64,000 nucleotides of DNA from Undaria pinnatifida (Eukaryota; Sar; Phaeophyceae; Laminariales; Alariaceae). The notes under the pieces were generated by a model, which was given only the letters and a program-made list of their open reading frames with translations, was not told the DNA's origin and made no database searches. Shown here one piece after another: positions 1 through 10,138 of the stretch. The first letter of the stretch is position 1; each line of letters opens with the position of its first letter. The translations under genes and the position numbers were made by a program. The DNA lies in NCBI GenBank assembly GCA_012845835.1, contig JABAKD010000003.1:3499671-3563670 (forward strand). Reading direction: 5' to 3'.

Positions 1-265
1 TATAATATATTACATGTAGTACCTATCACCACGCATACGCACGACAGACGCAAGTCAATTGGAAAAAAGAACAAAGAAAATGAAAAATAAATGCAAGGAA
101 AGAAAAGAGAAGAAAGCGAAAAGAAAAACAATACAAAAAAATGTGGACTTATCCAACACTACTACTATCATCGACCAATGATATCAATAATAACGATAAT
201 GGGTTACGCACGAGTATGTACATTGTTCGTTTCATTCAGGACTCTTCAAGTAGCAAACATTACTC
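1..265. other. unassigned AT-rich sequence
   Basis: I see no gene, repeat or RNA here. The short open frames lack recognisable domains. The base composition is A-rich on the plus strand between 60 and 150. Confidence 0.5.
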
Positions 266-400
266 GTTATTCTTCGCGCATAGAGATTGCTTGTTGTCGA
301 GATGCGCGAACGAATTAAAAGGTAATGTCTTCGGGTGAGATATTTTGAGCTCCTCATCTTTTCGTTTGGAGCTCAGGATACTTCTTCTGTTGCACCCCTT
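266..400 (+). repeat. dispersed element F3, copy without minisatellite
   Basis: This stretch shares an ordered set of words with 931-1029 plus 3541-3600 and with the reverse strand of 12225-12340: a 'gcatagaag/gcgcgaacg' block, a 'gtcttcgggtg' block, then 'gagatatt.gagctcctcat' and 'tctgttgcacccct'. Here the two halves are joined directly. At 1-3.6 kb the same two halves are separated by the minisatellite arrays. The relation is by eye and the copies are diverged. Confidence 0.55.
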
Positions 401-930
401 CAAGCGCGGGATCACCCCTTTCTTACCCTGCACGTGACGATGGCGATTTCCTTACCGATCCCATCGCCTCCGTATCCCCCAAGTGTACCCAAACGGAAGT
501 AGAAAGGCTCAAACCTATTATAACGGCGGAGGAAACAAAAAAGGGGACCAAAGGAGGGACGGAAGGAGGGAACAAGAGAAAGAAAAATACTGGTTCATCT
601 GCAAGAACCAGCATCAATCAGCATACTGCTGTAGTACCGGCGGTGGTAACTAGCCATCGTATACTCATTTTGCGGTCATCCGGGATGCATGTGGTGCCTT
701 GGAGGTGCACTTTTTCCTCAGACCGGGTTCCTCACGAGTTATCCCACGGCGGTAGCACTGTGGATCGTAGCGTTCGGGGTTGCATTTTTCTTGAACCAAA
801 CATTTCTGATAAATGTTGTTGATGTTCTCATGTTATCAACAACAACGTTAACGTTACGGTTGACTTCTTAAAGTGTGCAGCTGCGGTCGGTTGGTCCGAT
901 ATTTTTAGGATAATAAAGATACTTGTTTTG
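401..930. other. unassigned sequence
   Basis: I see no supported gene. Open frames are 60-66 codons without motifs. The 850-930 part may be an extension of the F3 element, because a 'gggactactaataa' word near the end is also seen, diverged, on the minus strand near 12330. Confidence 0.4.
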
Positions 931-1029
931 GGACTACTAATAATAAGGCGCATAGAAGTGTATTGGTGGGGTTGCGCGAACGAGTGAGTGTCCTCGAAGG
1001 CATGCTTCGGGTGGGTGATATATTGCAAG
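931..1029 (+). repeat. dispersed element F3, left flank of minisatellite
   Basis: The block contains 'ggcgcatagaag', 'gcgcgaacga', 'cttcgggtgggtgatat' and leads straight into the GTACCG minisatellite. It matches 266-345, which carries no minisatellite, so the array has grown inside a dispersed element. Confidence 0.55.
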
Positions 1030-1445
1030 GGTGTTTCGGTACGGTACCGGTATTATCGGTACCGGCATGGATGTCGTACCGAACTTACCGAAGCGTCCGG
1101 TAACGGTATGGACGTCGTATCGAACTTACCGAACTGTCCGGTACCGGTGTTGAAGGTGTACCGAGCTTAGTGAATTATCCGGTACCTATATTGATGTCGT
1201 ACCGAACTTGCGGAAGGTTTCGGTACCGGTATCAATGTCGTACCGAACTTACTGAAGTTTCCGGTGCCGGTATTGATGTCGTACCGAATTTACCGAAGGT
1301 TTTCGGTACCAGTATTGATGTCGTACCGATCTTACCGAAGCGTCTGGTATCGGCACGAAAGTCTGCACTGGTGCCGGTACCGGTATCGGCACACACTTGA
1401 ATACATATACCGGCAGTACCGGCGGTATATACAGCCGGCAAGGTA
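1030..1445 (+). repeat. ~40 bp minisatellite, array 1
   Basis: The unit is about 40 bp and reads roughly GTCGTACCGAACTTACCG followed by AAGTGTCCGGTACCGGTATTGAT, with point changes and small indels between copies. The last part carries 'ccggcggtatata', as does the end of array 2. All six frames are partly open and give Tyr/Arg-rich or Val/Pro-rich repeats; these are by-products of the repeat and not genes. Confidence 0.9.
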
Positions 1446-1559
1446 CCGACTCACACTTGCATATTTGTACATAAACTGGACATAAAATGGCGATACATGT
1501 ACAGAGCAAATCCGGTATTGACCGGGGGTACCCGCTGAGGTGTACCTGGTATAGTTCAA

Positions 1560-1860
1560 GCCGGTCGCTCCGGTGGCGTATCAGGTTATTCTCGAGCCTG
1601 GTATAGGTCATTTTCGTCAGTTCGAGCCCCGCCGGGTGCATACTCGTGTAAATTCGTTGAGACATTTTTCTTGTGCACAAACTGACTTGCGGACAGCGCG
1701 AGAGCGTGAGTTAGCAACACTCGATTAAAAATCGACGATCAGTGGGGTTGCTGAACCCTATGCGCGATAAAAATTGAAGGCAAGAACCGGGGGGCAGAAG
1801 GGACGACACCTGCCACCACGGCTAGTCCAGAAGCTGGAAAGTAAAAGTGTGAGGACAAAA
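1560..1860 (+). mobile_element. tRNA-derived SINE, copy 1
   Basis: The head has an RNA polymerase III A box (TGGCGTATCAGG, 1574-1585) and a B box (AGTTCGAGCCC, about 1619-1629) at tRNA spacing. The body is unrelated to tRNA and ends in an A-rich tail near 1840-1860. Two more copies lie on the minus strand at 59998-60325 and 62551-62868 and share the head and body, including a 'gagttagcaacactcgat' block and 'ctgaaccctatgcgcgataaaaattgaa'-like sequence. The 3' acceptor half of a tRNA is not kept, so it is not a tRNA gene. No target duplication was found. Confidence 0.8.
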
Positions 1861-2413
1861 CCCGAGGATCAACGCCCGAACGGGTAGGGTGGACCGTAAC
1901 TGGACCAAGTCCGGCGGAAGGCCATCTCCCATGGCCGGGTTTTTTCTAGTGGGTGAGCTTACGCAAGTCCAACACTACCCGGAAAGATGATACTCGGGGT
2001 GGCTATCTCTACCGCAACTGACCCTCAGGGGACAGGCCGGGTCGACATACACACGCATCCGTATACCAGTAGAGAGTAGCTTGCGCTGTCGGGGTGGTAA
2101 CGAGGACCACTGATAGGGTCAGCTCACGCTATCACTACAGTGGGATCCGAAGGGTGCGCCAGCTAGCGTTGCGTTGCGAAAGCAACTGAGTTAAATCGAC
2201 ACACGACGCGTATGAAAATACGTGGAAGCGTGGTGAGCTGTATTTTTCATTTTTCCCCATCCACCGGAAGATAAAAGAAACAAAAAAAAGCGAGGACAAA
2301 AAAAAACAAATAGTTGAATTTCATTACAGTTGATTCTGATAGTTGAAATATTTTTCTCATGTTTGACCTTTGTCTTGATATGCTGTTGAAAGGAGGGTAA
2401 GGTAACCTTCGGA
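1861..2413. other. unassigned GC-rich sequence
   Basis: There is no coding signal or match to other parts of the window. The 1880-2170 part has several short self-complementary stretches (for example around 1920-1945) and could fold as RNA, but I do not recognise an RNA family. Confidence 0.35.
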
Positions 2414-2755
2414 TTATCGGCAGGCCGCCGTCTTCTCGTCGATCGTTTCGATGTACACGCCAAACTGGTACATAAACGAGGCTTCACGCGCCCCTTGCCT
2501 CCGAAAACCGGCCGGCATCGGGAAACCATCGACGGCTTTGATAGTCTCCGCCGGCAATTCGTACGCGTCTCCCGTAAGCGAGTTGTACACAGGAGCAGGC
2601 AATTCACCGGCGCGGCTTGTTGTTCCGCGTCCACGTCGATAACTTTTACCACCGGTGCTGGTGTGTGTGGGAGCTGGCGAAGATGACCCGCCACAAGAAG
2701 CGGTGGCATCACAGCTGGAGGCCACCTCATTCTGGGAAGTTGCGCTCTTGCTCAT
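2414..2755 (-). CDS. unidentified 113-codon open frame
   Basis: The frame begins with ATG at 2755 and encodes 113 residues. The N-terminal 40 residues are Ser/Ala/Thr-rich and look disordered. The C-terminal half has ordinary mixed composition, with segments such as PVYNSLTGDAYELPAETIKA and ASFMYQFGVYIETIDEK, and no transmembrane segment. I do not recognise the family. The start lies 120 bp from minisatellite array 2. It could be a first exon or a fragment carried into the array; composition is the only sign that it is coding. Confidence 0.3.
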   Translation of the reverse strand: MSKSATSQNEVASSCDATASCGGSSSPAPTHTSTGGKSYRRGRGTTSRAGELPAPVYNSLTGDAYELPAETIKAVDGFPMPAGFRRQGAREASFMYQFGVYIETIDEKTAACR

Positions 2756-2875
2756 GCGTGCTCAAAGTCTCGGTATACCGAGCGTACTGGGAGATGATTG
2801 CGGATTGGGGTGTGTGTGGCTTGGAGTGCTGCCTGGAGCCAAATCTCCAAGGGATGACGTCACAATGTGGTGGAA

Positions 2876-3545
2876 TCGGGTTGATATCGTGCCAAACGTA
2901 CCGAAGTGTCCGGTACCGGGTTGATGTTGTGCCTATCTTACCGAAAAGTCCGGTACATATGCGCATGCCGGTACCGCCGGTACCGGTATTGATGTCGTAC
3001 CGAACTTACCGAAGTGTCCGGTACTGGTATCGATGTCTGACCGAACTTACCGGAGTGTCCGGTGTCGGCATTGATGTCGTACCGAACTTACCGAACTTTT
3101 TGGTACCGGTATATTGATGGCGTACCGAACTTGCCGAAATGTCCGGTACCGGTAGTGACGTCGTACCGAATTCACCGAAGTTTCCGGTACTGGTATTGAT
3201 ACCGGTATTGATGTCGCACCGAACTTGCCGAAGTTTCCGGTGCCGGTATTGACGCCGCACCGAAGTTACCGAAGTATCCGGTACCGGTATTGATGTCGTA
3301 CCGAACTTACCGAAGTGTCCGGGACCGGTACAAAAGTGTGTACCCGCACCGCCGGTACCGGTATTGATGTCGTACCGAACTTATCGAAATTTCCGGTACT
3401 GGTATTGATGTCGTATACCCAACTTACCGGAGTTTCTGGTACCGGTATGGACGCCGTACTGAACTTACCGAAGTATCCGATACCGGTAAAATACCGGCGG
3501 TATATACCGGCGGTACGCCTGGGTACGTACCGTACCGAACACACC
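2876..3545 (+). repeat. ~40 bp minisatellite, array 2
   Basis: This is the same unit family as 1030-1445, with about 15 units. The end reads through 'ccggcggtatata' into 'gtaccgaacacacccttgagatattgag', which is the right flank of element F3. Confidence 0.9.
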
Positions 3546-3600
3546 CTTGAGATATTGAGCTCTTCATGCTAGGATATCAGAAACTTGTTCTGCACCCCTA
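3541..3600 (+). repeat. dispersed element F3, right flank
   Basis: The words 'gagatattgagctcttcat', 'ggatatcag' and 'tctgcacccct' match 343-400 and, reversed, 12225-12265. Confidence 0.5.
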
Positions 3601-4040
3601 TGATATGTGGTGTAGCGTGTAGCGTGGGATGACTCTCATACAATATTTTTATATTTTTTGTTTTTTCGTTTTTCGTTTTTTCATCCCATCCAGGGGAACA
3701 CACGAAAAAGACAAAACGGACAACGGAGCCTCAATCCTAAAAAGTTCACAAAGGAAAGAAAAACCCAGAGCGTTGCACATGATTTCAATGCGAATCGTGA
3801 AAATGACGTCTTCTTTTTCAAACCTTTTATTTTTATTGTTATATTTGGCTTTAGTAACTCCCCTGTCTGGCTCCCCTGTCTTCTCTGTCCCATCTATAAT
3901 ATTTACATTCGCATGCTTCGTTTCTCTTTCGATCCCTTCCTAGACTTTAGTCGGATTCAGGGTCACTAAACCGGCTCTTCTTCCCCCTCCCTTCTACGGC
4001 GGTATAGCGCGGAGACTTTTATGTTATATTCCCCATCCAA
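3601..4040. other. unassigned sequence
   Basis: I see T-rich and A-rich tracts and a 104-codon open frame (3629-3943) with a hydrophobic middle but no recognised domain. I do not call a gene. Confidence 0.35.
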
Positions 4041-4044
4041 AAAC

Positions 4045-4355
4045 CTATATATATCGCCGACCTATATCCTTAATGAGGACACACAACTCGTAATGCGCGC
4101 GATCGGAGTATCACACACAGCTTGCAAAGATGAGTTTCGACAAAATCTTCGATCTCACAGCTGGAGTGTATTTTAATTTTTATAATATATATATATGTAG
4201 ACTTTAGTCTAAATATTATAAAACAACAATACACCCCTCCAGCTGTGAGATCGAAGATTTCGTCGAAACTCATTTTTGCAAGCTGTGTGTAATACTCCGA
4301 TCGCGCGCATTACTGAGTGGGTGTCCTCATTATAGATATGAAAGGTCGGCGACTC
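4045..4355. mobile_element. foldback (hairpin) element F1, two arms with a short loop
   Basis: A plus-strand arm (about 4073-4192) is followed by its inverted copy (about 4207-4330), with a loop of about 20 bp. The outer 'aggtcggcgactccccttgg' sequence (4347-4366) is on the right side; the left side has a partial inverted counterpart 'gccgacctatatcc' (4052-4065). The arm core runs from 'gaggacacacaactcg', through 'cgatcggagtatcacacaca' and 'gagtttcgac.aaatcttcg', to 'cagctggagtgtattttaat'. Eight further single arms occur in the window. I see no open frame in the element, so it is non-autonomous. Confidence 0.8.
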
Positions 4356-5560
4356 CCCTTCCTTGGAACTACAGTGCAGAAGCTTGTGCAAGGGTCAACA
4401 GGGTGATGTTAGTCAGTCTGTGCGCGGAAACCATTAAAAAAAAAAAAAACGTTTTGGAGGGGGACAAAATCTGACAGATAGATGTGGAAGGAAATGCATC
4501 AGTTTATCAAGTGTGTCCTGTAAGCCGTATATCCGGTGAGGGGAGGGCGGAGATTTTAAGGGCGTGGGGGACGGGGGTTGATTAACAAAAGGGAGCGGGG
4601 GGGGGAAGGGGGCAACAATCTGCGCGCGAAAACTGTAAATCATATACGGGGACAAATCTGACGGTTGTGGAAAGAATGCATCAGTATATCATGTATATCC
4701 TGTAACTCGTAGAATTGGTGAGGAGAGGACGGAGTGTTCGAGGGGGTGGGTGGCAGGGGGGGATTTCCAACGGCTTAAGGTCGCATATATGTATATCTGC
4801 GAGGAGCTTGCGTAATGCGTGGTGCTAGGTCTAGGCGATGGTGCGAGTGGTTGGAAAGGAGGGGGCATGGGGAGGGGGGTATGAAGTGGAGCTACGGCAT
4901 GGATGACTAGAACGGTAATGAGGTGACATCAACTGTTTGGTAATTTTTATTGCTCTTGGAGATTTTGATTTCAGGTGGGGCGACGGGAGAGAGCAAAACC
5001 AGGGGGGCGGGGCGATGGGGGGGGGGGGAGATCAAACCCCTTCAGGTCGCATGAATGTATATCTGGGAGGGACTCTACTATACGTGCTACGGTCTAGGTG
5101 ATGGTGCGGGTGGTGGGAAAGGAGGGGGCGCGGAAATAGGAAATAGATTAGTAGGAGCTACGGCATGGCTGGTTGGTTGCAAGTGGGTGGGCACAACAGT
5201 TTAGTCAAATACGGAAAATACACACAAGGTCTCACTCACCGTGGCGACTCGAACAGGTAATGAGGTGATATCACCTGCCTGATAGTGTTTATTATTCTAT
5301 CAGCTTTGACCTTAGGTGGGGCGTCGGGGGGGAAGGGGGGAGGGGCGGGGGGGGGGGTCTGTTTTTTGCGTGTGTGTCAGGGAGGTAATGAGGAGTTGCC
5401 TTCAGGGATCTTTTTCGATATAATACCGAGAAGGGACAGATATGTCTATCGCGAGGCCACAGCTTACAGCAGTATAAACCCAGGTAGATTGTAGATTATC
5501 TTAGGCCAGGATACAAGAGTGATCGAGAGGGGGGGGAGGGGAGGGGGGAGGTAGGAGCTT
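4356..5560 (+). repeat. G-rich outer arm sequence of element F1, internally repeated
   Basis: The sequence continues outward from the hairpin. A block with 'ggtcaacagggtgatgttag', 'tctgtgcgcggaaac', 'gacaaaatctgacag' and 'gaaatgcatcagtttatcaa' recurs, diverged, at 4622-4740. A second block with 'ggtcgcat...tgtatatctg', 'gtctaggcgatggtgcg' and 'gagctacggcatgg' occurs at 4775-5040 and again at 5046-5330. The same material is found reversed at 56950-57920 and in part at 22186-22250, 58530-58640 and 60325-60570. G runs of up to 10 bases occur near 5020, 5330-5360 and 5530. Confidence 0.7.
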
Positions 5561-5924
5561 GGCTCTGGCCAAGCTCCAAATACCGGCTCTTGCACTGGCA
5601 AGGTATCCGAAACTTCGTGCCAAACGTCAATCCTGAGTGCAAGCTGCTAACTGTCTACGTCGGCCACTTCTACAAGGCCACGTGTGTGACTCACTGCATA
5701 CTTGAAGTGGGAGTAAAGACCAACTCACGACACAACCAATCACATCAAGTCCTAGTGTTCTCCTAAGGACCGGCCTACTGTTTATGCGAAAGTGCAGCTA
5801 CTTATTCACAGCCAATCAGCGCGGGACGCGAAGCGTAAGGTAGGATGCTACCACTGTTATGTGTCCTCCATGCTCCGCAGATCCCGTGGTTCATTATGCT
5901 GTTGTGTGATATTTATGTGCTCGT
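5561..5924. other. unassigned sequence
   Basis: I see nothing I can support as a gene or repeat between the G-rich arm and the next F1 arm. Confidence 0.4.
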
Positions 5925-6026
5925 AATGCGCGCGATCGGAGTATCACACACAGCTTGCAAAGATGAGTTTCGACGAAATCTTCGATCTCACAGCTGGAGT
6001 GTATTTTCATTTTTTATAATATATGT
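5925..6026 (+). repeat. foldback element F1 arm, single
   Basis: This is a plus-oriented arm that is nearly identical to 4090-4190. The nearest inverted partner is at 10139-10212, 4.1 kb away. Confidence 0.8.
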
Positions 6027-6930
6027 GCGTGCCGAATCCTGGATCGCACGACAGCCTTCCTAGACACTATTATTGATTCCGATTATCACCATTCCGATTC
6101 CGAATCGCACAGCAAATGAAATAACGGAAATCAGACCTTAACTTATCAGCAGAGGTAGACGGTTGGTCTATAGCCCATGCAGATAGCGGACACCTAGTGA
6201 AACACTATAACATAAGCCCACCCTGAAAAGTCGTAGATGCAGACCGCACGACGATATGGCAATGGGCAACTAAGACATCAGGAAATCGGGAGGTGGATCG
6301 AAGATACTGCTATTCAAAACAACGACATCGAATGAGGCTCTATACCAACCCACACCTCGTGATTGACACTTCGTGATTGATGATTGATGATTGAGGCTAC
6401 GATGCCTCTGGTAGGGGTTAATCCGTGGGCCCACTGTCACAAAACCGCTGATCGGAAAATACTGGTGCAAGGGAATGCAGATAACAGAGAAAGGAAGGTG
6501 CTCCACAAACGGTAGCACCCGAACTGGGGAAGAGAAAAACGCGCAATGCAGCTACCAGCCATCGACTGAACCGTTGTGCTTGGGCGTGCGTAAAGGGGCA
6601 CCAGAAGAGGTAATACACGAACTGAATACAGACACGTGCACTGCAGGATACCAGCCAGCGACTGAATCTCTGTGCTTGAGACGCATGTGCATGGGTAAAG
6701 GGGCATAAGAAACGGGGTACCCGAAGCGAAAGAACACTCAATCAGCAGAAATCAAGGATAGTGAAAGGCCATACCGAATAAGGGAAACGACGAAGTTACA
6801 GCAACCCCAAGGGATCCACAGTTGAACCAACGAAGGTACAGTACACCCTGAAGGCGTCATACCTAATTGGGAAAACAAAAAACCACACAAAACATAAAAC
6901 ACTGAGCTGTGGTTGACGCTGGTGTACCGA
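6027..6930. other. unassigned sequence
   Basis: Open frames of up to 107 codons occur on the minus strand but show no domain. A short duplication is visible on the minus strand, where two stretches (about 6560-6600 and 6650-6720) encode similar 'PLYPC/TH..AQRFSRWLV' peptides. No gene is called. Confidence 0.35.
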
Positions 6931-8490
6931 CATACTAACAGGGGATAGAGGGGGCTCCGCGCGGCCCGTCGGCATTGTGTAGAACACCGCGTGCCAGTCC
7001 CCCGGCCTGATGACGCTGAAGGCACCAGAACCCGTGGACGGCGCTCCGTGAGGTGGTGTAAGATTATGGCAGGAGGTCGATCTTGATCGTTCCTGGGTCA
7101 TCGAGGAAGAGGACGATATAGGAGTTGGCGGAATAATTGTCGGTCGAGGTGCGACGGGCTACTTTGCCCAATCACCAGAGACCGTCGCGGGCTTTGTACC
7201 AGAGGTGTGGCCCCGTGAGGCGGGTCGTGGAGTTGGAGCGTCGAAGCCAGAGGGTGCGTGGGACGAGGCTGTACCCGGGAGCGATGCTTATTTCGCCCCG
7301 GGTCCGCGCTAGTTCGCGGTGAGCAGCCCCGATGCGCATCTGTCGGCACAAGCGGTTGGGCTAGCGGTGTTGTGAAGGAGTGCCAGATCAATAGCGGAGA
7401 ATGTGAAGCCGGTGGTTTTGTAGGTCTTGTTCGTGTTCCATGGAGGGCTGAGAAATCCGGTGGCTGCGCTGAGGAAGTTGTTGCACGCGCTCTCGGCGTG
7501 TGGGAGTTGAATGTCCCAGTCCGTTTGTTGTCCGTCGCCGACCATGGCGAGCATGGGGGCTATGGTGTGGTTGGACGCGCTCGACACCTCCGTTGCTGCA
7601 CGTGTGGTAGGAGCTGGTGGGAATATTATTAACGCCTGGGCGGTCGTGGAGGGCGAGGAGAAGTTTGGCGCAAATCCGGAATCCGTCTGTCGGAGAGTAG
7701 GGTTACGGGACATCCCCGGAGAGGGATATATCGGTCGACAAGGATGTCGGCCGTGCCGGAGGTGGTGAACTGAGCCTCCGTAGTGACGTACATATCGGCG
7801 CGGTGGCTGACACGGTCCGCAAAAAGGAGGATCTAGGCGTTGCCCCGAAGCGGTAGGAGTAGGGGGTCGGAGTAGTTCACGCTGACGAAGATGACGGGGC
7901 CGTTAGGTAACTATAAGGAAAGGGCAAACCAGCGAATTGTGGGGCGCGAAGTCTTGCGCGCCTAGCACTTGAGGCAGTGGCGGAGCCACCAACTGGTGGA
8001 AATAATCATGCCGATCCACCAGTAAAAATTCCTGATGTCAAGTGTCCGAGAAACACGCAAGTGGCAAGAGGTGGTGGAGTGGCATGTGTGTAGGAATTAT
8101 GGGCGCATCAAAATTGGAAAGTAGACGCGGGGGGTGGATCGAGGGGCGGGGCTGGTGGATCGCGGGCATGGCACATTGGGTACGTGTGTGGTCGGTGTAC
8201 GAGACGAGTGGTGTTGTCGTCGGTGGTGTGTAGCTGGTCTTTTGTGGCGAGGGTTAGGACCTCCGCAAGAGATGGGCGACGGGTCGAGGGAATGTACTCC
8301 AAGAGGTCGTCCAATGACGGCGAAGGTGAGCCCGGGGAGAGGAACATGAGGGTGGCGGAGCAGAGGGGTTCGGCGCGTTGCTCGTGCGCCCAGTCGGTGT
8401 AAGTGTAGTGCTCGACGCAAGAACGGAGATGGAGGTCACCAATGGGCTTGACAATGGGTTCCGCTAGTCGAGGTAGTGCTCGCACAGCAG
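6931..8490 (-). pseudogene. decayed Ty3/gypsy pol (integrase region)
   Basis: Translating the minus strand in changing frames gives an ordered series of gypsy integrase landmarks. Following the coding direction these are RVYFPILMRP (about 8100-8132); a zinc-binding end WWLRHCLKC (7965-7991); a core with ADMYVTTEAQFTTSGTADIL and TADILVDRYIPL (7720-7790), then CPVTLLSD; and QTDWDIQLPHAES (about 7500-7531), where functional relatives have a conserved 'WD..LP..E.AYN' stretch. Many stops and frameshifts separate them. The enzyme would insert retroelement cDNA into the genome; this copy cannot. Upstream of about 8490 RT and RNase H are not recognisable, and no LTRs were found. Confidence 0.75.
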
Positions 8491-9045
8491 GGGGGGGCGG
8501 CGTGGGAGGAGGCTTTGGATCGATGGTCGGCGATGATGAGGGCAGGTTCGGTTGGGGGGTACTCGGTGGGGTTGCGGTTGAAGGCGACGGGGTGCTATGT
8601 GCACCGCGGTGTTGTGTGTTAGCAGGTCGTTGGGCTGCCGCTTTGAACTCAAGAGTGGGTGGCCGGCGCTGGGGAGATGGAGGTCCTGAAGCGGCGGTAG
8701 CTGGGGGCCGACGGCCAAATGTAGCCCGCAGGAAGACAGGGAGCTCCAGCTGCAGCGACGGGGCAGTTGCGGGTCCGAGACGATGTTAGGCCTGACGAGG
8801 CACGAGGAGAGGTCAATACGAGACGACCGAGGTGGACGATGGAGGGACGACGGGTGGCCTGCACGTCAAGCCGGGAGCAGCGCCAGTGACCACGTCGGCT
8901 TTCTCGGAGCTGGAAGGCGATTTAGCGCTGTGGCCGAGAGTAGAGATGTGGCAGACAGAAAAGCTGCAAGGCGAGTTGGCGGCGAGTTCTTGGAAAAAGC
9001 ACGTGCCGGCGGGAACGCAGTGTAGCGACCCCGCAGCGGGGTCTC
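8491..9045. other. unassigned GC-rich sequence
   Basis: The stretch is very GC-rich and open in several frames on both strands, which is expected from composition alone. It could be a remnant of the gypsy element described at 6931-8490, but I see no motif. Confidence 0.35.
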
Positions 9046-9345
9046 GGTCTTGGACAAAGCGGTGGCCGGTGGGGATGCCGTGAGGCGATGCCGCGGCCGG
9101 GTTTTGGTGTTAATCAAGGCGGTGGCCGACGGGAACGCCATGAGGCGGTGCCGTGGCGGAGTCGTGTCCTTGGACAAAGCGGTGGTCGTCGGGGGCGCCG
9201 TAAGGCGGTGCCGCGCCTGGTCTTGTTGTTGAACAAAGCGGTGGCCGACGGGGGCGCCGTAAGGCGATGCCGCGGCCGGGTCTTGGTCTTGGATAAAGCG
9301 GTGGCCGGTGGGAACGTCGTGGGGCGGTGCCGCGGCGGGTTCTTG
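9046..9345. repeat. 60 bp tandem repeat, about 5 copies
   Basis: The period is 60 bp, with words such as 'aaagcggtggccg' and 'cgccgtaaggcggtgccgc' recurring at exact 60 bp steps. Because 60 is divisible by three, frames stay open and repeat with a 20-residue period on both strands. There is no sign that any frame is a gene. Confidence 0.85.
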
Positions 9346-9410
9346 ATCGTAACGTGAACCAACGAAAAAGCATGGAGTCGAGTCGGTGGTAAGGCCCTGA
9401 GCAAACTAGG

Positions 9411-9668
9411 GGATGAGGGGAAGGCTGCGAGGCGATCCGGTGGCGGGGGCTTGGGGAAAGCAGGCACCGAATGAAAGGCTGCGAGGCGATCCGGCGGCTG
9501 AGCCTCGGGGAAAGCGGGGACAGAAGGGAAGGCTGCGAGGCGACCCGGCGGCCGGAGCTTGGGAAAAGCGGGGCCCGAGAGGAATGCTGTGAGACTATCC
9601 GGCGGCGGGGGCTTGGGAAAAGCGGGGGCCGAGGGTAACGCTGTGAAGCGATCCGGCGGCGAGGTTTG
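9411..9668. repeat. second GC-rich tandem repeat, ~60-63 bp, about 4-5 copies
   Basis: The unit contains 'gaaggctgcgaggcgatccggcgg' in part, followed by 'gcttggggaaagc'. It is distantly similar to the preceding 60 bp array (shared 'gaggcgat.c.gcggc' and 'aaagc'), so both may descend from one array. Confidence 0.75.
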
Positions 9669-9756
9669 GGGGGGCGATGTCAGCCAGAAATGGCCGAGTA
9701 ACCTGGGCTGAATTTGAAGGGGGGGGACGGCGGCCTTTTAGGAATTTTCTGTATAT

Positions 9757-9905
9757 TCCAACAACCAGGCCTGGCTAATTATATGAATGACCTTTGGCTT
9801 GGTTGCGTTTTTTTCTGCGGTATTTCTCAGCTCCAGAGTTATTGGAGCCTGTCTTGTGACCGTGGACTTGATTATGCGAGTCAACGTGAGAACAACACTA
9901 CCATG
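9757..9905 (+). repeat. dispersed element F2, 3' part with short tail
   Basis: This block shares 'ttcagctccagag', 'tggagcctgtc', 'gaccgtggacttgattat' and 'cgtgagaacaaca' with 26680-26824 and 60585-60712. The three copies stop being similar right after 'gagaacaaca', which marks the common 3' end. Confidence 0.75.
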
Positions 9906-9949
9906 AATACAAGTCACTAATTTGGAACAGTCATGTAGAGCTGTGATAT

Positions 9950-10135
9950 GCAATGTGTTATAGCTTCGAGGCGTGTTATTTGACATGGATCGCAAAATAG
10001 AACATTCCAATCGACCGGTGCAACCATGAAATTACCATGATATTTTGCCGCGCCGATGTGGGGCTCTGAGATTGCCCATTCTAAGACAGAGATATACATA
10101 TTGCAAATACAACAGCCGAGGTGATGTGGTCTATA
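9950..10135 (-). repeat. dispersed element F5 fragment
   Basis: The reverse complement matches 56691-56870 and 56189-56305 over 'cacatcacctcg', 'atctctgtcttaga', 'cagagccccacatcgg', 'catggttgcacc' and 'tcgattg'. It lies immediately beside an F1 arm. Confidence 0.7.
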
Positions 10136-10138
10136 TAT

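Larger units (their letters stand above)
1446..2875. other. segment separating the two minisatellite arrays
   Basis: This 1.4 kb lies between two arrays of one minisatellite. It contains a SINE copy (1560-1860), about 550 bp of unassigned GC-rich sequence (1861-2413) and a 113-codon minus-strand open frame (2414-2755). The left array has the left flank of the host element and the right array has the right flank, so this may be an insertion into one original array. I cannot place exact insertion ends. Confidence 0.4.

Noticed and set aside
1170..1680. Tyr/Arg-rich or Val/Pro-rich peptides encoded by the minisatellite
   Set aside because: The unit is about 40 bp, frames rotate between units, and all six frames give similar-length open stretches.
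2060..2160. Weak resemblance to the 5' part of a spliceosomal U4 RNA ('agcttgcgctg' and following)
   Set aside because: Only about ten bases agree, and the conserved stems and Sm site cannot be placed.
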